A DNA stretch of 64,000 nucleotides from Chromobotia macracanthus (taxonomy: Eukaryota > Chordata > Actinopteri > Cypriniformes > Botiidae), in assembly GCA_036877525.1 (NCBI GenBank), contig JAZGTH010000005.1, positions 186,001-250,000 on the forward strand, written 5' to 3'. Position numbers and translations under genes: made by a program. The stretch's first letter is position 1. Each line of letters starts with the position of its first letter. A model generated the notes under the pieces. That model searched no databases. It worked only from the letters and a program-made list of their open reading frames with translations, and was not told the origin of the DNA. Positions 12,630-24,324 of this stretch are shown piece after piece.

Positions 12630-12799
12630 AAATGAGTACTCACTTGGGACACACATTTTCCAGCATTTTAGTATCAAGTCATGGTACTCTACTTGAGGAC
12701 TGAAATTTAAAGTACCAGATCATTTATTGTTTAAAACTTATTGTTTAAAAAAAAATATTAAAATGCTGAAAAATGTGTGTCCCGAGTGAGTACTCATTT
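12630..12799. mobile_element. 170-bp MITE with about 40-bp terminal inverted repeats
   Basis: The left end AAATGAGTACTCACTTGGG is mirrored by CCCGAGTGAGTACTCATTT on the right, and pairing continues inward through the ACACACATTTT and CAGCATTTTA blocks to about 40 bp per arm. It lies directly at the 3' end of the LINE fragment. The superfamily is not clear. Confidence 0.8.
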
Positions 12800-14449
12800 A
12801 ATTGTCTTTGGTTTGTAGGGCAGAGTGTGTGGTATATCTTACTGTAAACTGAATATAGTTCATATAGCTGTATAGGGAAACTTTAACGTTCATACCATCA
12901 TGCATGTATTAACCTTGTATGTCCAACGTGTCCAAACCAAAGTTACAGAGTTATAAATGCTTTTTCAGAAACATCTTTGGTAACTAACTGTGTGTAGCTG
13001 TGGGGTTTCTCAATGTAATAATAAAAAACTGTGCAGAATACTGCTAACATTTTAATTCTTAAAGTGAACTTTATCTCTCCTGCCATCTCCTGTCAATGGT
13101 TTCATGCTGTTGGCAATAATTAATTACCACAAACCACAAGTAAACCTGTATTTAATGTAAACTGGGTCAGATTTTCTTTTAGCTCGAGTAGTTTATGATA
13201 ATATTGGCATGTTACCTAGCCAGTGCTTTAAAACTGTTACATTTAATTTGATTTGAGGGCACAGCCTTTTACCTTCTGAAACTGTTCTCACTGTTTTAAA
13301 CATTAATAAAGCCATTTGTTTATCTGTACTTTACTTTATGGTTGTTGCAGTGTATTATTTGCATTTACCATTGTTTTTTCCTGCTGTCCACAAACCTTTT
13401 AAAACAAAAAGTATTTATCTGCAGGATCCGTTGTTTTGCAATGTGTCTGTAACACTTAAAAACTCTGAACCTTGAAGAATATTGTGCTTTAAAATGTCCT
13501 GGATTCCACTTACTATCATTGTACATAATGTTGCATAGCCTCCATAAATGTGGTTCTGTTATGTGTCAACAGTACTGTGGAGAGTGAATTTCAACAAGCC
13601 AGCATGTCTTTACAGAGCAATAACAGGAGAAAGACACTGTATGCAATAAATTATATTGTAAAATCCTCAGGGACAAAGCCAGACACTGAGGATTAACGGG
13701 GTAAATATGTTTATAAAAGATGTGTTTGCTGAACTGGTTCAGTCAGTAAAATCTTAGTTGTTTGCTTCTCTGCTCTTGTATTTTTTAGTAGAGACTTAAA
13801 AATTGGTGAGAAGCAGCACTATTGCTTCATTTTGTATAACATGATACTGTGACATCCTGTCAATGAATTGCAACATTTGTCAGTCTGGACTGAAGCGTGA
13901 CAATGTGTTACCTATTGCACTTGGGAATGGTTTCATGAGCATTTATCTTGTCACTGTCGCATTCAACAGGACAACGCCAAATATTCCAGCCATTCTCACA
14001 AGCCCCACACCCATGGTTGTAGAGACGATAAGTATGACTATACCTATTGTACAACAAAAACAAAATTAAAATAGCTGCAATATAGCTGCAAGCAGCGATG
14101 ATAGGCCCAAGCATGGTGCCATTGCCACCTGGTGCTTCTCAGAAAACAATGCTTAGTTGTCACATGTATTTAATTTTGAAACTAACTGATGACTATCTTA
14201 TAGTCTGTTTTGGGGAAGTCTGTTGTAAGTGACACACTGCTTGAAATAATCACAATTTAGCATCTTTAAACTTGTTCAGAATAAAGGAGAGACACTGATG
14301 GTCTGTGCCTCTGCTTAGCCTTGCTCTGATTCTCTTTTCTCACTACTCTCTTTTCTCATTACTTTTTGGTGTCTAAATTGCTAAATGTAATTTGTGTATT
14401 AATGATATCATATTGAATTAATCAGATACCGCTAGCTTTTGATTGTTTT
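12800..14449. other. pdlim4 intron 1: no gene seen
   Basis: No coding signal. At about 14070-14160 the phrase ATAGCTGCAAGCAGCGATGA then GGGCCCAAGC-like sequence resembles a dispersed fish repeat that I cannot name with certainty. Confidence 0.35.
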
Positions 14450-15797
14450 TGATTGCACTTTTCATTTATTCTAACAACTGTGGTAAGTCGGAATAAATCA
14501 TCAAACACAGTGAATCATGGCAACTTCTCCTGTTATCGTGTCTCTAATTGTGAAATCTTCTCTGTCAGCCTAATTATTTCCCTACGTTTATCACATGTGA
14601 AACCCTCAGCACTGACAGAGAAGGCTACACTAAACATGTGGCAAACAGTGCATGTAACACATCCAAACCCTGCTTGAGGATAATAAGTGTGATAGGGCTT
14701 TAGAGCAGACTTTGGATACAACTAGGTCCAAACATTGTTTGATTCCCCGCAGCAGGAAAAATTGTGACTGTGAGATAGCATAGTCGCAGGACAAAACACT
14801 CTCCTGTTCCAATTTTTGTTTTAAACAGGTTCTCCCCACTAAGTGACACACCCACTGAGACACCTGTTGAAAGTACCCTAGTTATCGGATATTCTGTTGT
14901 ACAGAACGTGAAAATACAGGCACGAGCCACCATAGTCTACCGAGAGCTAAAGCTAAAAGTAAATTTAATACGATTTTTACACGTCAGCACAAATGATGTT
15001 CGTCTCTGTCAGTTGGAGATCACTCAATATAACATAGGTTACAAGCTTTTAGGTTAGGCCTGACCTGTAAAAAAGAGATGGCCTCCATCCCACTAGAGCT
15101 GGTGCTACTTATTTATCTAGAACTTTGGCACAGTCTTTTATTAATTCTACTGATGCTGGGCTAACTGGGGCCCAGGTCAGGAAGCAGACAGACTGGCTTA
15201 ACCAACCATCTGCTAGCCGTCACATGTTACAGATGTCACATAACTTTAGAATCACCTAAATATTATAATATAGAAACGGTGCCTGTCCCACAAACTGGTA
15301 AATACAAAAACAATTAAAAATTGTATTTGTTAAACAAATTAAAAAGATACATAATATAGACAAACAATTAATAAGACTTGGTTTGCAGAATATTAGATCT
15401 TTCCCTACAAAAGAGCTTTTTGTTAATAATATGATCACAGATCATAACCTAGATGTGCTCTGCTTGGCAGAAACATGGCTAAAACAAGACGATCATATTA
15501 CATTAAATGTGTATATCCCCCAAAATTATTGTTATAAACATGAACCTCATCCAAACGGGCAGGTGTTGCTGTACATTATAGCAATATTTTTAAAGTTACC
15601 CAGAGATCAGATTTTAGATACAGTTCTTTTGAAGTAATGGTGCTCACTATAACTTCATCTTGGGTAAATAATAAGCAGAGTTTGTCATTTCTCTTGGTCT
15701 ACAGGTCACCAGGGTACCACACAGACTTTATCAAAGATTTTGCTGACTTTTTATCAAAAGTAGTATTGGCCACAGATCAAGTCTTAATAACAGGGGC
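14450..15797 (+). mobile_element. L2-type LINE 5' fragment with inverted first segment
   Basis: From 14722 rightward the plus strand reads LINE sense: the end of ORF1 (NRFSPLSDTPTETPVESTLV near 14820, then VIGYSVVQNVKI in the place of the VIGDSI block of the SGNH-esterase-like domain) and the start of the ORF2 endonuclease (LQNIRSFPTKELFVNNMITD near 15380, then VLCLAETWL). The preceding ORF1 segment with its Cys/His block (CVTCTVCHMFSVAFSVS, then LTEKISQLETR) lies at 14533-14720 on the minus strand, so the 5' piece is inverted. The copy stops near 15797, just before the GDFN motif of the endonuclease. All parts carry stops. Confidence 0.75.
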
Positions 15798-17590
15798 ATA
15801 AATGCAGTATATGAAGTGCATAGGGCAGCGCACTGGGTGCACAATTTGGCCCAAATCTTTCATGAACAGTCTTAGAAATAATCAAAATTTAATATAAATA
15901 ACAATGAAAACTATTTTTTAGAATTTTTGTTTTTGCGATTCATCTTCTCACACTGAGGACAGTTAATGGACAATTAAAAGGTGCAAACATTCACTGATGC
16001 TCAAGAAGGCAACATGATAAATCAAGAGCCAGGGGTGTTGCCTTTTCACTTTTTCCACAGCACTGTTAATGATTAATAAAATGTGTCACATAAAGACATG
16101 AAAGATTATAACTCTGTGTTGTTATCTGGCATATTGTTTGTCTGTAGTTGTAATCAGATGACATTTATGACTAATTAATGGGGGGGTTGGGGGGGGGTGA
16201 TAAAAATGATAAAATTATATCATTTGCACTTTCAGGCCCTAACGAGAAATAGCCACATGTTACTGCCTTATGAAATATGTCTTTTAAACAGCCTCCTCTG
16301 ATTGGATGTTTCTGACCAATGATTATACATGATTAGAGAAAAAAGCCATGGCAGCAACAGACACTTTCCTGTAACAGAACCAGTGGCTGACCTTTAGTCC
16401 AGCATGCACTGAATAAGGCATTTGAATTCTTCATGTCGATGTCCAAAGTCAAGCTGTACAGTAGCAGATTTACTGTATCACTTACGTTCTACAGCTCTTA
16501 GTGTTGATGGGTCTTTTACCAGCTTTATTTATGATATGACTGTTACCTTTACAAGTTAAAGATGTTTCTCTGGTCTGCGCAACATCAAAAGTGATCATTG
16601 CAAGAACTATTATTTGTGGAGGATTTAAAAACATCTAAATTATTTTTTAAACATTTTATAGCAGCTCCAAAACCCTACTAGATTACTGTATGTTGTTTTT
16701 CTATGTTTTTTATGTTTATTGTTTTATTTCTATATTTATGGAGTACATAATATATACAAAATAAACAAACATGACCATTTTCAGATAGGTCTGCTGTTGC
16801 TTTTCAAAAGTGACATAATCATGATGCAGTAGAATAAGATTTTATTTATCTATTGGATGAGACATTTACAAACTGCACATTTGTAGTAAATGATCAGCTT
16901 TCTCCAGACTGATTCAGCTTTCATTCCTTTGGAAAAAGAGACAATGGCCATAGAGAAGAAACACTATAAAGGAGATCTTTCATATCTTTTCTCTAGACAG
17001 AAATCAGAAGAAATGGACACTCGTGTTTCACACATTTGTTTTCACGTGATCTAAAGTTTTAGTGCGCTCACAGGTTAGAAATTGCAATATAAGAAACAAT
17101 ATAAATTCAAATCATCTGATCTATCTCCTGATGAATGTTAGCGCTGCACATTGTTAACATCGGTGTTTTCAGAAGAAACGTGAAGCAATGTTTTTCGTTT
17201 CATTAGACATTAGATAAAACTCTGACAACACAATACCCCTCTAGGTGCCCTTCACACATCGTAGGTGTGGCCATATAAATATTATTATCTTAAGGCAAAC
17301 AGGAAGAAGAGAAAGGGCTCAGTCAGACATTGAGAGGGACGTGACGCGAGATCTAACAGTTGCGCGTCGCGTCTAACGCTCGCAACGAAGATTGGTGTTA
17401 AATTTCTAGGCACTTTTTCGTTGTGAGTCGCGACGGGTGAACAGCTTTACAAAGGAGAAAAACTTGTGTGTCGTCTTTAAAGACGTTTCTATAATCTACC
17501 AACAATTTCATGACCACCGTTACACTGAAATACAACGACACTTCTAAACAGACGAATGACTTGAAGTGAATAACAGAAGAATAAGTAGAG
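15798..17590. other. pdlim4 intron 1, promoter-proximal part
   Basis: No repeat or coding signal recognised from 15798 to about 17320. A G-rich tract (two runs) lies at 16180-16198. From 17330 the sequence becomes CpG-rich (for example GTGACGCGAG and GCGCGTCGCGTC), in keeping with a CpG island around PDLIM4 exon 1. Confidence 0.4.
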
Positions 17591-17835
17591 ACGTACTCTT
17601 GAAATGATGAGCGGCGTGCTGAAGTCCCGTCCGCCCACCAGCCGAAAACCCCACGGCGACGGGCCGCTGAGAGTCACGGTGTGAGACATACTGAAGTCAA
17701 ACCGTATCCGCCTGAAAGCGCTTGAGAAAAAAATCTGGCCCTGCTCAATCACCCTTTTAATAAAACAGCAGAGCTGACGAGTGAGGAGGAGCTAAACACA
17801 TACAGGAGAGCGGAGGAGGTACCAGAGAGAGGCTG
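17330..17835 (-). promoter_or_regulatory. pdlim4: CpG-rich region around the PDLIM4 first coding exon
   Basis: CpG density is visibly higher than in the surrounding AT-rich DNA, especially at 17339-17440 and 17610-17720. This is typical of a vertebrate promoter island. No TATA box is evident upstream of the start codon (17690-17835). The transcription start is not resolved. Confidence 0.4.
17597..17689 (-). CDS. pdlim4: PDLIM4 coding exon 1 (start of the PDZ domain)
   Basis: The 31 codons start at the ATG complement at 17687-17689 and read MSHTVTLSGPSPWGFRLVGG then RDFSTPLIISR. PWGFRL is the carboxylate-binding loop of the PDZ domain, and the methionine sits where ALP/enigma-family proteins start. 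A longer in-frame ORF to 17752 exists, but its residues do not look like the family. The donor GTACGT follows directly (below 17597). Phase 0 joins cleanly to the exon at 6679-6830. Compared with human PDLIM4 as I remember it (MPHSVTLRGPSPWGFRLVGG), this is the closest ALP/enigma member; PDLIM1/3 are less likely. Confidence 0.9.
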
Positions 17836-17840
17836 TGACA

Positions 17841-18105
17841 CACATACACAACTCATTCAACACCACACAACCACATGTGCATTTTACAAGCACCATATAC
17901 AACCCTTTCAACACCACACAATTCATTCAACAGCACACAACCACATACATGTTATACGAACACGAACTACAACACAACTAATTTAAGACTACACAACCAC
18001 ATACACCATACACACCTCATTCAACACCACACAACCACATACATTACAAACCCCATACACAACTTATTCAACAACACACACCATATACACATTATACAAA
18101 CATAA
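17841..18105. repeat. Degenerate minisatellite, unit about 55-60 bp
   Basis: The phrases CATTCAACACCACACAACCA and CATACAC...ATTATACAAAC recur four to five times with drift. Composition is strongly C/A on this strand (almost no G), so it may be a strand-asymmetric tandem repeat just upstream of PDLIM4. Confidence 0.7.
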
Positions 18106-18119
18106 TATTCAAGAGTTTA

Positions 18120-18530
18120 CTTTTACATTGCCATTTATTCATTTAGCAGATGCTTTTATCCAAAGCAACTTACAAAGCAAGCATTAGGATTAATCAGGTG
18201 TCTGTGAAACAGGTGTGTTTTCAGTTGTTTCTTGGTCTCATCAGATTGGGTGGAGACTGGGAGCTCGTTCCACCAGGAAGAAACAGAATAGATGAATGTC
18301 TTAGAGAGCGAACTGGTACCTCGTTGTTTGGAAACAATCAGACAGCGCTCGTTTACAGAGTGTAGTTGGCGGGAGAGGACATATATCTGAATGAGCGAGT
18401 TGGGATGGGGGGGGGGTGAAGTTCCAGTGACTGTCCTAAAGGCCAGGGTCAGAGATTTAAATGTAATGTGGGCGGCTATGGGTAGCAAGTGGGTAGCAAG
18501 TTTACACAACAGATTACTAAACCTGCACAA
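18120..18530 (-). mobile_element. L2-type LINE, 3' end only
   Basis: On the minus strand: LPIAAHITFKSLTLAFRTVT near the 5' side, VSSWWNELPVSTQS and KKQLKTHLFHRHL, matching the end of ORF2 in LINE B at 42047-42400. The 3' tail (18120-18180) has the motif CATTTAGCAGATGCTTTTATCC (plus strand), the tail type of LINE B. It is severely 5'-truncated. Confidence 0.8.
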
Positions 18531-21011
18531 TTTCTACACTTGATATAAAGTTTTTTGTACCCAAACCAACCAAATTCTTTTTATGCTATTAAAGAGAAAA
18601 GCAATGTGTTTATCATTATGTGTGTATCACTTGTTTTTCTTGTTCAAAGATGCAAGTCATTATATTCAAGACTATGGATTCAGACAAAACAATATGAATG
18701 GGAATGACAACATGGCACATTCAACCAACATGAATGGGTCTGGATTAAGTCTACATCCTGTTTTTTATGTGTCCATGTTAAATGGGTTAGAATATTTGCA
18801 CAGCACATGGATGTGGCAAGTCCAGTGCATTGCAGGGGCAGTATGATGCAGCAGTGCAGTGATCGTTTCGTATCAAGTCTATTTTTGCTGTACTGCACCC
18901 ACTAAATTTAAGTGTAAACCATGCTTCATGCTCAAAACTAACATGGATTGACATTAAAATGTAATAAATACAATGCAACTGCATATAAAGCATGCAGCTA
19001 ATTTTTACAGTCATCATATTACTTTAATTCCAGGATTAAAGCAAAACAGCAAATTATTTATAACTAAAAGATGAAAATTGCATTTTATAACTTTTCAAAA
19101 ATGTTTAAGTTTAACATTTACTAAGCCATTGTTGAGTTTTAGGTGCACAGAAGCTGCAGAATGCACTGCAAATGCATTATGTGAAAGCATAATGGCTAGT
19201 GCTGAGTCCACACTGTATATGTACTGCAAACAGAGTATGTGTGAGATAGCCATAATGTAAAGAAACCAACCGAATCCCATCCCCCCCAATTCTTGGTGGT
19301 GTGTTGGTGGTGTTTGAGTTGTTCCATAAGATCTTATTCTTTTTACCATGTTTTCAACAATACAAACATAATGTTATAGTCAAAACTATTTATTTTAAAA
19401 TCGTCTCATTTTCTCATCTCTTTTCTATGGTGACTGGGAAGGGACCTTCTCTGTCCACTTTTTTTATCGTGGCCACAACATATTAACTTGTGGGAATGCA
19501 ATGTCTTAATAAAGGGGAATCAGTTTGCCTAACAACAATTTAAGAAGGAAAAGATGCTCACCATATGAACACTATTCTTTTATACACCAATGAAAAAAAA
19601 ATAATTATCACCACACAAAAAGGGAATGCAAGAAAAAGAAAATCAATCACATTATATACAACAATGTAATGAATGTGTATTGCAAGAACTGGGCATTAGG
19701 TTGCACAGTTCAATAATGTGAAAATGTACGTGTGTGAGAGTCTTATCTGAGGGTATTAAAGTTCATCAAACAATGTCCAAAGTTGAAGTTGTCCCTTAGC
19801 TGATGAATAATCCACTTATTGGCGATGAATTCACTCCAAACAATAACAGTTCTCAAGCTCCAGACTCTTCCGAATCAGGTACAACCATAAGTAAGCCACA
19901 AACTTACATCCATCTGGGTTTTAAATCCATATTTAGCTAACAATATGCGGTGTTAAAGTCACCATAAATGGTCCTTTTTAAGTTAAACTTGAAATGGAAC
20001 ATTTCCTAACCAAGAAATAGCACAAATGCTGTCAAGCCATGCTTTCTATTGCTGCTGTTCTGCTAACTTCCTCTTCCTTCATGTATTGGTAATTTGTATT
20101 CAGGAGAAGCTGGTTGCTGAGTTGGGGTGAATGTGGAACCTGGTGAAACTGACAATTATTGTTGTCCCTGGCAATTTCCAGCATAGCTGTGCTAGTTTTA
20201 TGTCTTCTAATGATTAAACAATTTCAGCTGAAATCAGTATTTTATCTCTATTTATTTATTTGGTTAAATCAGCTGTTTGACAGTTGATTGCAATGCAACG
20301 GAGGTGTGTGCTTAAATGTCTCCATTTGACTTTAGCTTAAATCAAATGCTACAGCAGTGTGGAAATAAAAACATATAACATCCTTCTTAACATCAGCAGG
20401 TAGGACAACTAGTTAGGGTTAGGCAAAAATAATTGCAGAAAGGTTATGTTTTTTCAATGCCCATGCTAACCAAAGCAAAACTAACTAAAAGTCTCAGGAT
20501 GTTTACATATGGATTAGCAATTTGCCATAAGCAGAGGAAAAAAGAAAATAAACATTTCATGGAAACAGACAAAACATTGGCATAAAATCAAAAGTTAGAT
20601 TATTCAGAGTATTTTTACAACTACTGATTTAATGCCTACTGAAAATGATTTATCATTTTCAATAATTCTTTTTGTTCCAGAGCATCTGTAAGGTCGTTAC
20701 ATATCTTACTCAAATCTTGCCACAAAGGAAAGAATCCTAATTCAAAGAACAGTAAATAATGAGTTTATGTAAGTGGGTTGAACACCACTGAAAAAAGAGA
20801 CTATGAGAAAGAAAAACAATTCAATCAATGAATATAACCAAACACTGGCTTTTACTCTTTCAATCTGCTCTTTGTTGAGGCACTTTGTTTTTTGTTTTTT
20901 AAAGAGGGATGAACTATACATGCATATTTTGCACCCCTTTTGCAACATATCAATATATTAAAAGATGAAGGCCATAAAAGACAAAACCAAATAAGAAACT
21001 TTGGGCATTAT
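18531..21011. other. Intergenic, nothing recognised
   Basis: About 2.5 kb without convincing exon, repeat terminus or RNA motif. Short ORFs lack splice context or domain signatures. Confidence 0.35.
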
Positions 21012-21666
21012 TGTTACGGAAAGGGTTCCTGCTCCACCTCCTTCTGTGCCACCAGAGTGAACCTTCTCCCGAATACTAGTTCTGGTTTGGACTACATTTC
21101 CCGTAATGCCACATTCCTTAGGATTGATCATTTCCTGTGCACCTGTTCCCTTATTCCCTCCCCTCACTACTATATAAGCTGCCTACAAACACTCACACGT
21201 AGCAAAGTTTTATAGCAAAGTTTATCAAAGTGTTTTGTTTTTTTAAAGTTTTTTTAAAAGTTATTTATGAGCACTTATTGTGTCTAGTTGCCTCTTCAGG
21301 TTGACTCGCTTGTTGTATTCCGCATTTGTAAGTCACTTTGGATAAAAGCGTCTGCTAAATGAATAAATGTAAAATGTAAATGTAAAGTCTTGTTTTGCCC
21401 CAGTGGCAATTCTGAGTGGGTTCATTGCCTTCTGTGGATTTACTGTTTACTACCTTGGATTGTTATTCTGGTTTTTCCCAGTTTGCTGCCTGCCCCGAAT
21501 ATTTGAACAGTTTTGGATATTTGATTGTTTGCTGCCTGCCTTGACCCTAGCCTGTTCCTTGTTAATGATTCTGCCTGTTCTACGTATATCTGTTTACTGG
21601 TATTGACCCTGCTTGTTTTGTAATAAAGCTGCAAATGGATCCTTGTTTGTCTGCCCCTTCTTTACA
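21012..21666 (+). mobile_element. Solo LTR with 5-bp target duplication ATTAT
   Basis: Starts TGTTACGG at 21012 and ends TTTACA at 21666, flanked by ATTAT at 21007-21011 and 21667-21671. A TATATAAG box lies near 21170 and an AATAAAG poly(A) signal near 21622, the layout of U3-R-U5. No internal retroelement sequence adjoins, so it is a solo LTR from recombination between two LTRs. A second member of the family, with target duplication CTAAT, is at 32453-35321. Ty3/gypsy origin is likely from the 5-bp duplication and TG..CA ends but is not proven. Confidence 0.88.
21288..21392 (+). mobile_element. LINE 3' tail nested in the solo LTR
   Basis: GTAAGTCACTTTGGATAAAA then GCGTCTGCTAAATGAATAAATG is the 3' tail of the LINE B type (compare 41850-41900 in reverse). 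The homologous LTR at 32453 lacks it: there AAAGTCTTGTTTTGCCCC follows directly on the U3 side. It is thus a very short, 5'-truncated LINE insertion younger than the LTR. Confidence 0.75.
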
Positions 21667-22458
21667 ATTATGCACCTAATGGCAATGGTTTTGATTGCTT
21701 TCTGGCATTTGTGTTCTGTTTATTGGCTTGTTCTTTGGTTTATTTGGGCAGGATTGGCTTGAGGCATTTGGTCAGAGTGACGCATTATTGCTTCATTGCA
21801 TGGTTAAGAGAAACAAAATTAGTACATACTAAATTTAGACAGTAATCCAAAATTTTGTCTTTTTATACAAATGTACTTTATTTTAATTGCTGTAAAAGCA
21901 CTTCTTTTGGCTAATCAAAATTTGTTAATCAAAATAAACTGTACATACTAAATTAAATTGGTAAATAAGGGTGGGCATAGGAGAGTTTAGTCTGTCTAAT
22001 CAACTGTAAAGGTATGAGCACAACATGTGACATAGTGACACTTCACTGCTTGCACAGAATCTTGAAAAGTAACAGTACTGTATAAAGTTAGTAGTGATGC
22101 TGCTTTTAGTAAGTTACTATTCACATCTCTTCCCCACAGATCCCAGTATTTGCTTTAATGAACAATGTCATTGCCTTGTAGTTTTGGGTTTCTTTAGTCA
22201 GCTAAGTGGTTAGATTGAAGGAAATAGAAACAGGCCTTTGAGTTACTTATCAGTCATTGTGTTTACCCTAACAGCCTCTTGCTTGTGCATGACTAACAAG
22301 TCATTCCCCAGAGTATCATATACGTCTGGAAGCATTTGTACATCTGGTAAAACTTTCCTAAATGAATGGATAGAGAACATGCAGTAATTCAGTCTGCCAG
22401 AGAAACAGAGACAAGGGTCATGTGATTTTGTTTTCATACTGTGACAAACAGTCCCAAC
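21667..22458. other. Intergenic, nothing recognised
   Basis: AT-rich, no gene or repeat terminus seen. Confidence 0.35.
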
Positions 22459-23200
22459 CAGGGGTGGACCCAGGGGTTTGCTAGGGGTGGCCACTATGGG
22501 CAAAGTCTGTGCCCATGCATGTTGTAAATGCATTTTTAAAAAGTAATTTCTGATATATGGCTCTAGGAGGGCCTCAGTAATAGCTCCTGTCAGTCACAAC
22601 TTTCAAAGGTAATTAGTAGCTTGTTTGAGATTCACCTCACAGGAAGCAGTCAGAGGAGTGAAATGCGTGTGGTTAAGATGGAAAGTTCTCACTTTCCATC
22701 TTAACTAGTTAGCCTAGTATCATCCTAGTTAGCCGATCAGAAGGGATCAGCTAATCCCTTCTGATCGGATTAGCTGCAAATGTAGTTGCTTATGATGGTA
22801 TTGTCAAGGGTTTTAAAACAGCTTGTGAGTTTGCTTAAGTTTTATTTTTATGCTTGAAATAAATAAAACTCTGTACTTAATTGCTGTGCTTTTGTGATCC
22901 TTCTACAATTAAAAATATAAACATTTACTCTAAAATGCTTAAATTGTACTTTGAATTTTTTACCTTGAAAATTAATATGAAACATGAGGCTAAGTAATCT
23001 ATAACAAATTTTAATTATTTGGTGATCTTCTTTAAATCAAAATAATCTTGTAGTAATTGTAGTACTTTTTTTTGGCATCAAATACTTTATAATATGATTT
23101 ATAAAAATACTTTATAAAAATATTAAGAATACATGAGTGCCTTCTTTGTTTGTATATTGTTTTCTGTGCCACCCCAGCGTAATTGCTGGCCCCGCACAGT
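22459..23200 (-). mobile_element. hAT-like MITE, second copy of the 7319-8109 family
   Basis: The left end CAGGGGTGGACCCAGG is a hAT-type terminus. The body is the reverse complement of 7319-8109: for example a TGTGCCACCCCAGC block near 23165 and an AAGAATACATGAGTGCCTTC block near 23125. The right end is blurred near 23200. Two perfect hairpins not matched in the other copy lie inside at 22672-22705 and 22733-22768. Confidence 0.65.
22672..22768. repeat. Two adjacent perfect hairpins
   Basis: GTTAAGATGGAAAGT (22672-22686) pairs with 22691-22705 across a 4-nt loop. CCGATCAGAAGGGAT (22733-22747) pairs with 22754-22768 across a 6-nt loop. Between them CTAGTTAGCC occurs twice. The purpose is unknown; local foldback duplication within the MITE is the simplest explanation. 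Confidence 0.8.
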
Positions 23201-24324
23201 GTTGAAAACCTAGTGTTGGGCAGCTAGTGATAAAATCTGGTGTTCTTTTTCAAAAACGATATGCTTTATCATTTGTTAAGTGATAATGCACAGTGTTTTC
23301 TTTGGGTGTTCAACATCTGTGCATGTGCAAAGCATTTTCAATCTCCCGCCCATGCTACAATCTCCAGGCTCCATCGTCTTTATGGATTTGTCTGCACAAC
23401 GGTTCCAAGGTATAGTATTATTAATTTAACCCCAACTTGTGATTTATTTATGAACTTGTATCATCACTACAGCAAATTGTATTTATTTTAAATTATACTG
23501 TTTGTGTGAAAAATAACTTACTTTTGCCTCATTTTATCCAAACATTGACACGGTCAAAGTTTGATTATTTCTAATTTATCACATGATTAATACACAACGT
23601 AAACACAGCATATCTTCTTTAAGTATTAAACTAAGTATTAAAATATCATAATATCGATAATCAGTAACGTATATAGTTGACTTAACTCTGTCAACATTGT
23701 TTTACCTTAGTTTAATTTCGCGCGCTTTTGATACACGTATAGTTTTGAGTTTACCAAATCGTAGGTCCATTTTAAAGGCTGTTTTAACGTTTAGTAAATG
23801 ACAAAACTAACACTTTAATTTTATTACCCACCCAGTGAAGCGCTACTACTGAAGACTACTGAATTCGTTAATGGAGGACGATGGCGTTAGACATAAGTGA
23901 CTTGTTAATTTCCTTCGTGCTATTTTTAATCGTTGTGTTAAATAATGTAGAAGTTTTAGCATTTTCTATGTGATACCAACATTATGAGTCATTCTGAAAC
24001 CGACAGGATTTGGATAGTTAAACTTATACTTTCGCCAAATGACAAATAAACTCTTTAATAGGGTTCCCAACCTATATAAAGTCCCTTTATATCATTCATC
24101 CCGTAACTACGGGTTAATTCTGGTGTTTGATGTCATGCAAACGAGAAATCAGACATTAATCGAATTAATTGTTCTTGAAATAATATTTTCTTGTGTGGCG
24201 CCACCGGGGTTCAAGCACTTACGGATTTAGCCGAGCACCCACGGAAACGCACGAGATGCGTCATTGGCGGCGCTGTGTACATACTGATCTGCGCGACGCC
24301 TCGAGGTGGACGCGTAGCTCTCAT
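23201..24324. other. Intergenic; CpG-bearing segment before the minisatellite
   Basis: No exon could be supported. 23710-23900 and 24195-24325 contain many CpGs (for example GGCGGCGCTG and CGCGACGCCTCGAGG), unusual for this AT-rich locus. This may be an island serving the gene at 27945, but no transcription signal proves it. A 30-codon hydrophobic ORF starts at 23881 and is not considered real. Confidence 0.35.

Noticed and set aside
16180..16198. G-rich tract as a G-quadruplex
   Set aside because: Only two G runs on one strand; a four-run quadruplex motif is not complete.
23881..23973. 30-codon hydrophobic ORF starting ATGGCGTTAGAC
   Set aside because: Too short, no signal for splicing or homology; it could be chance in a CpG-bearing region.
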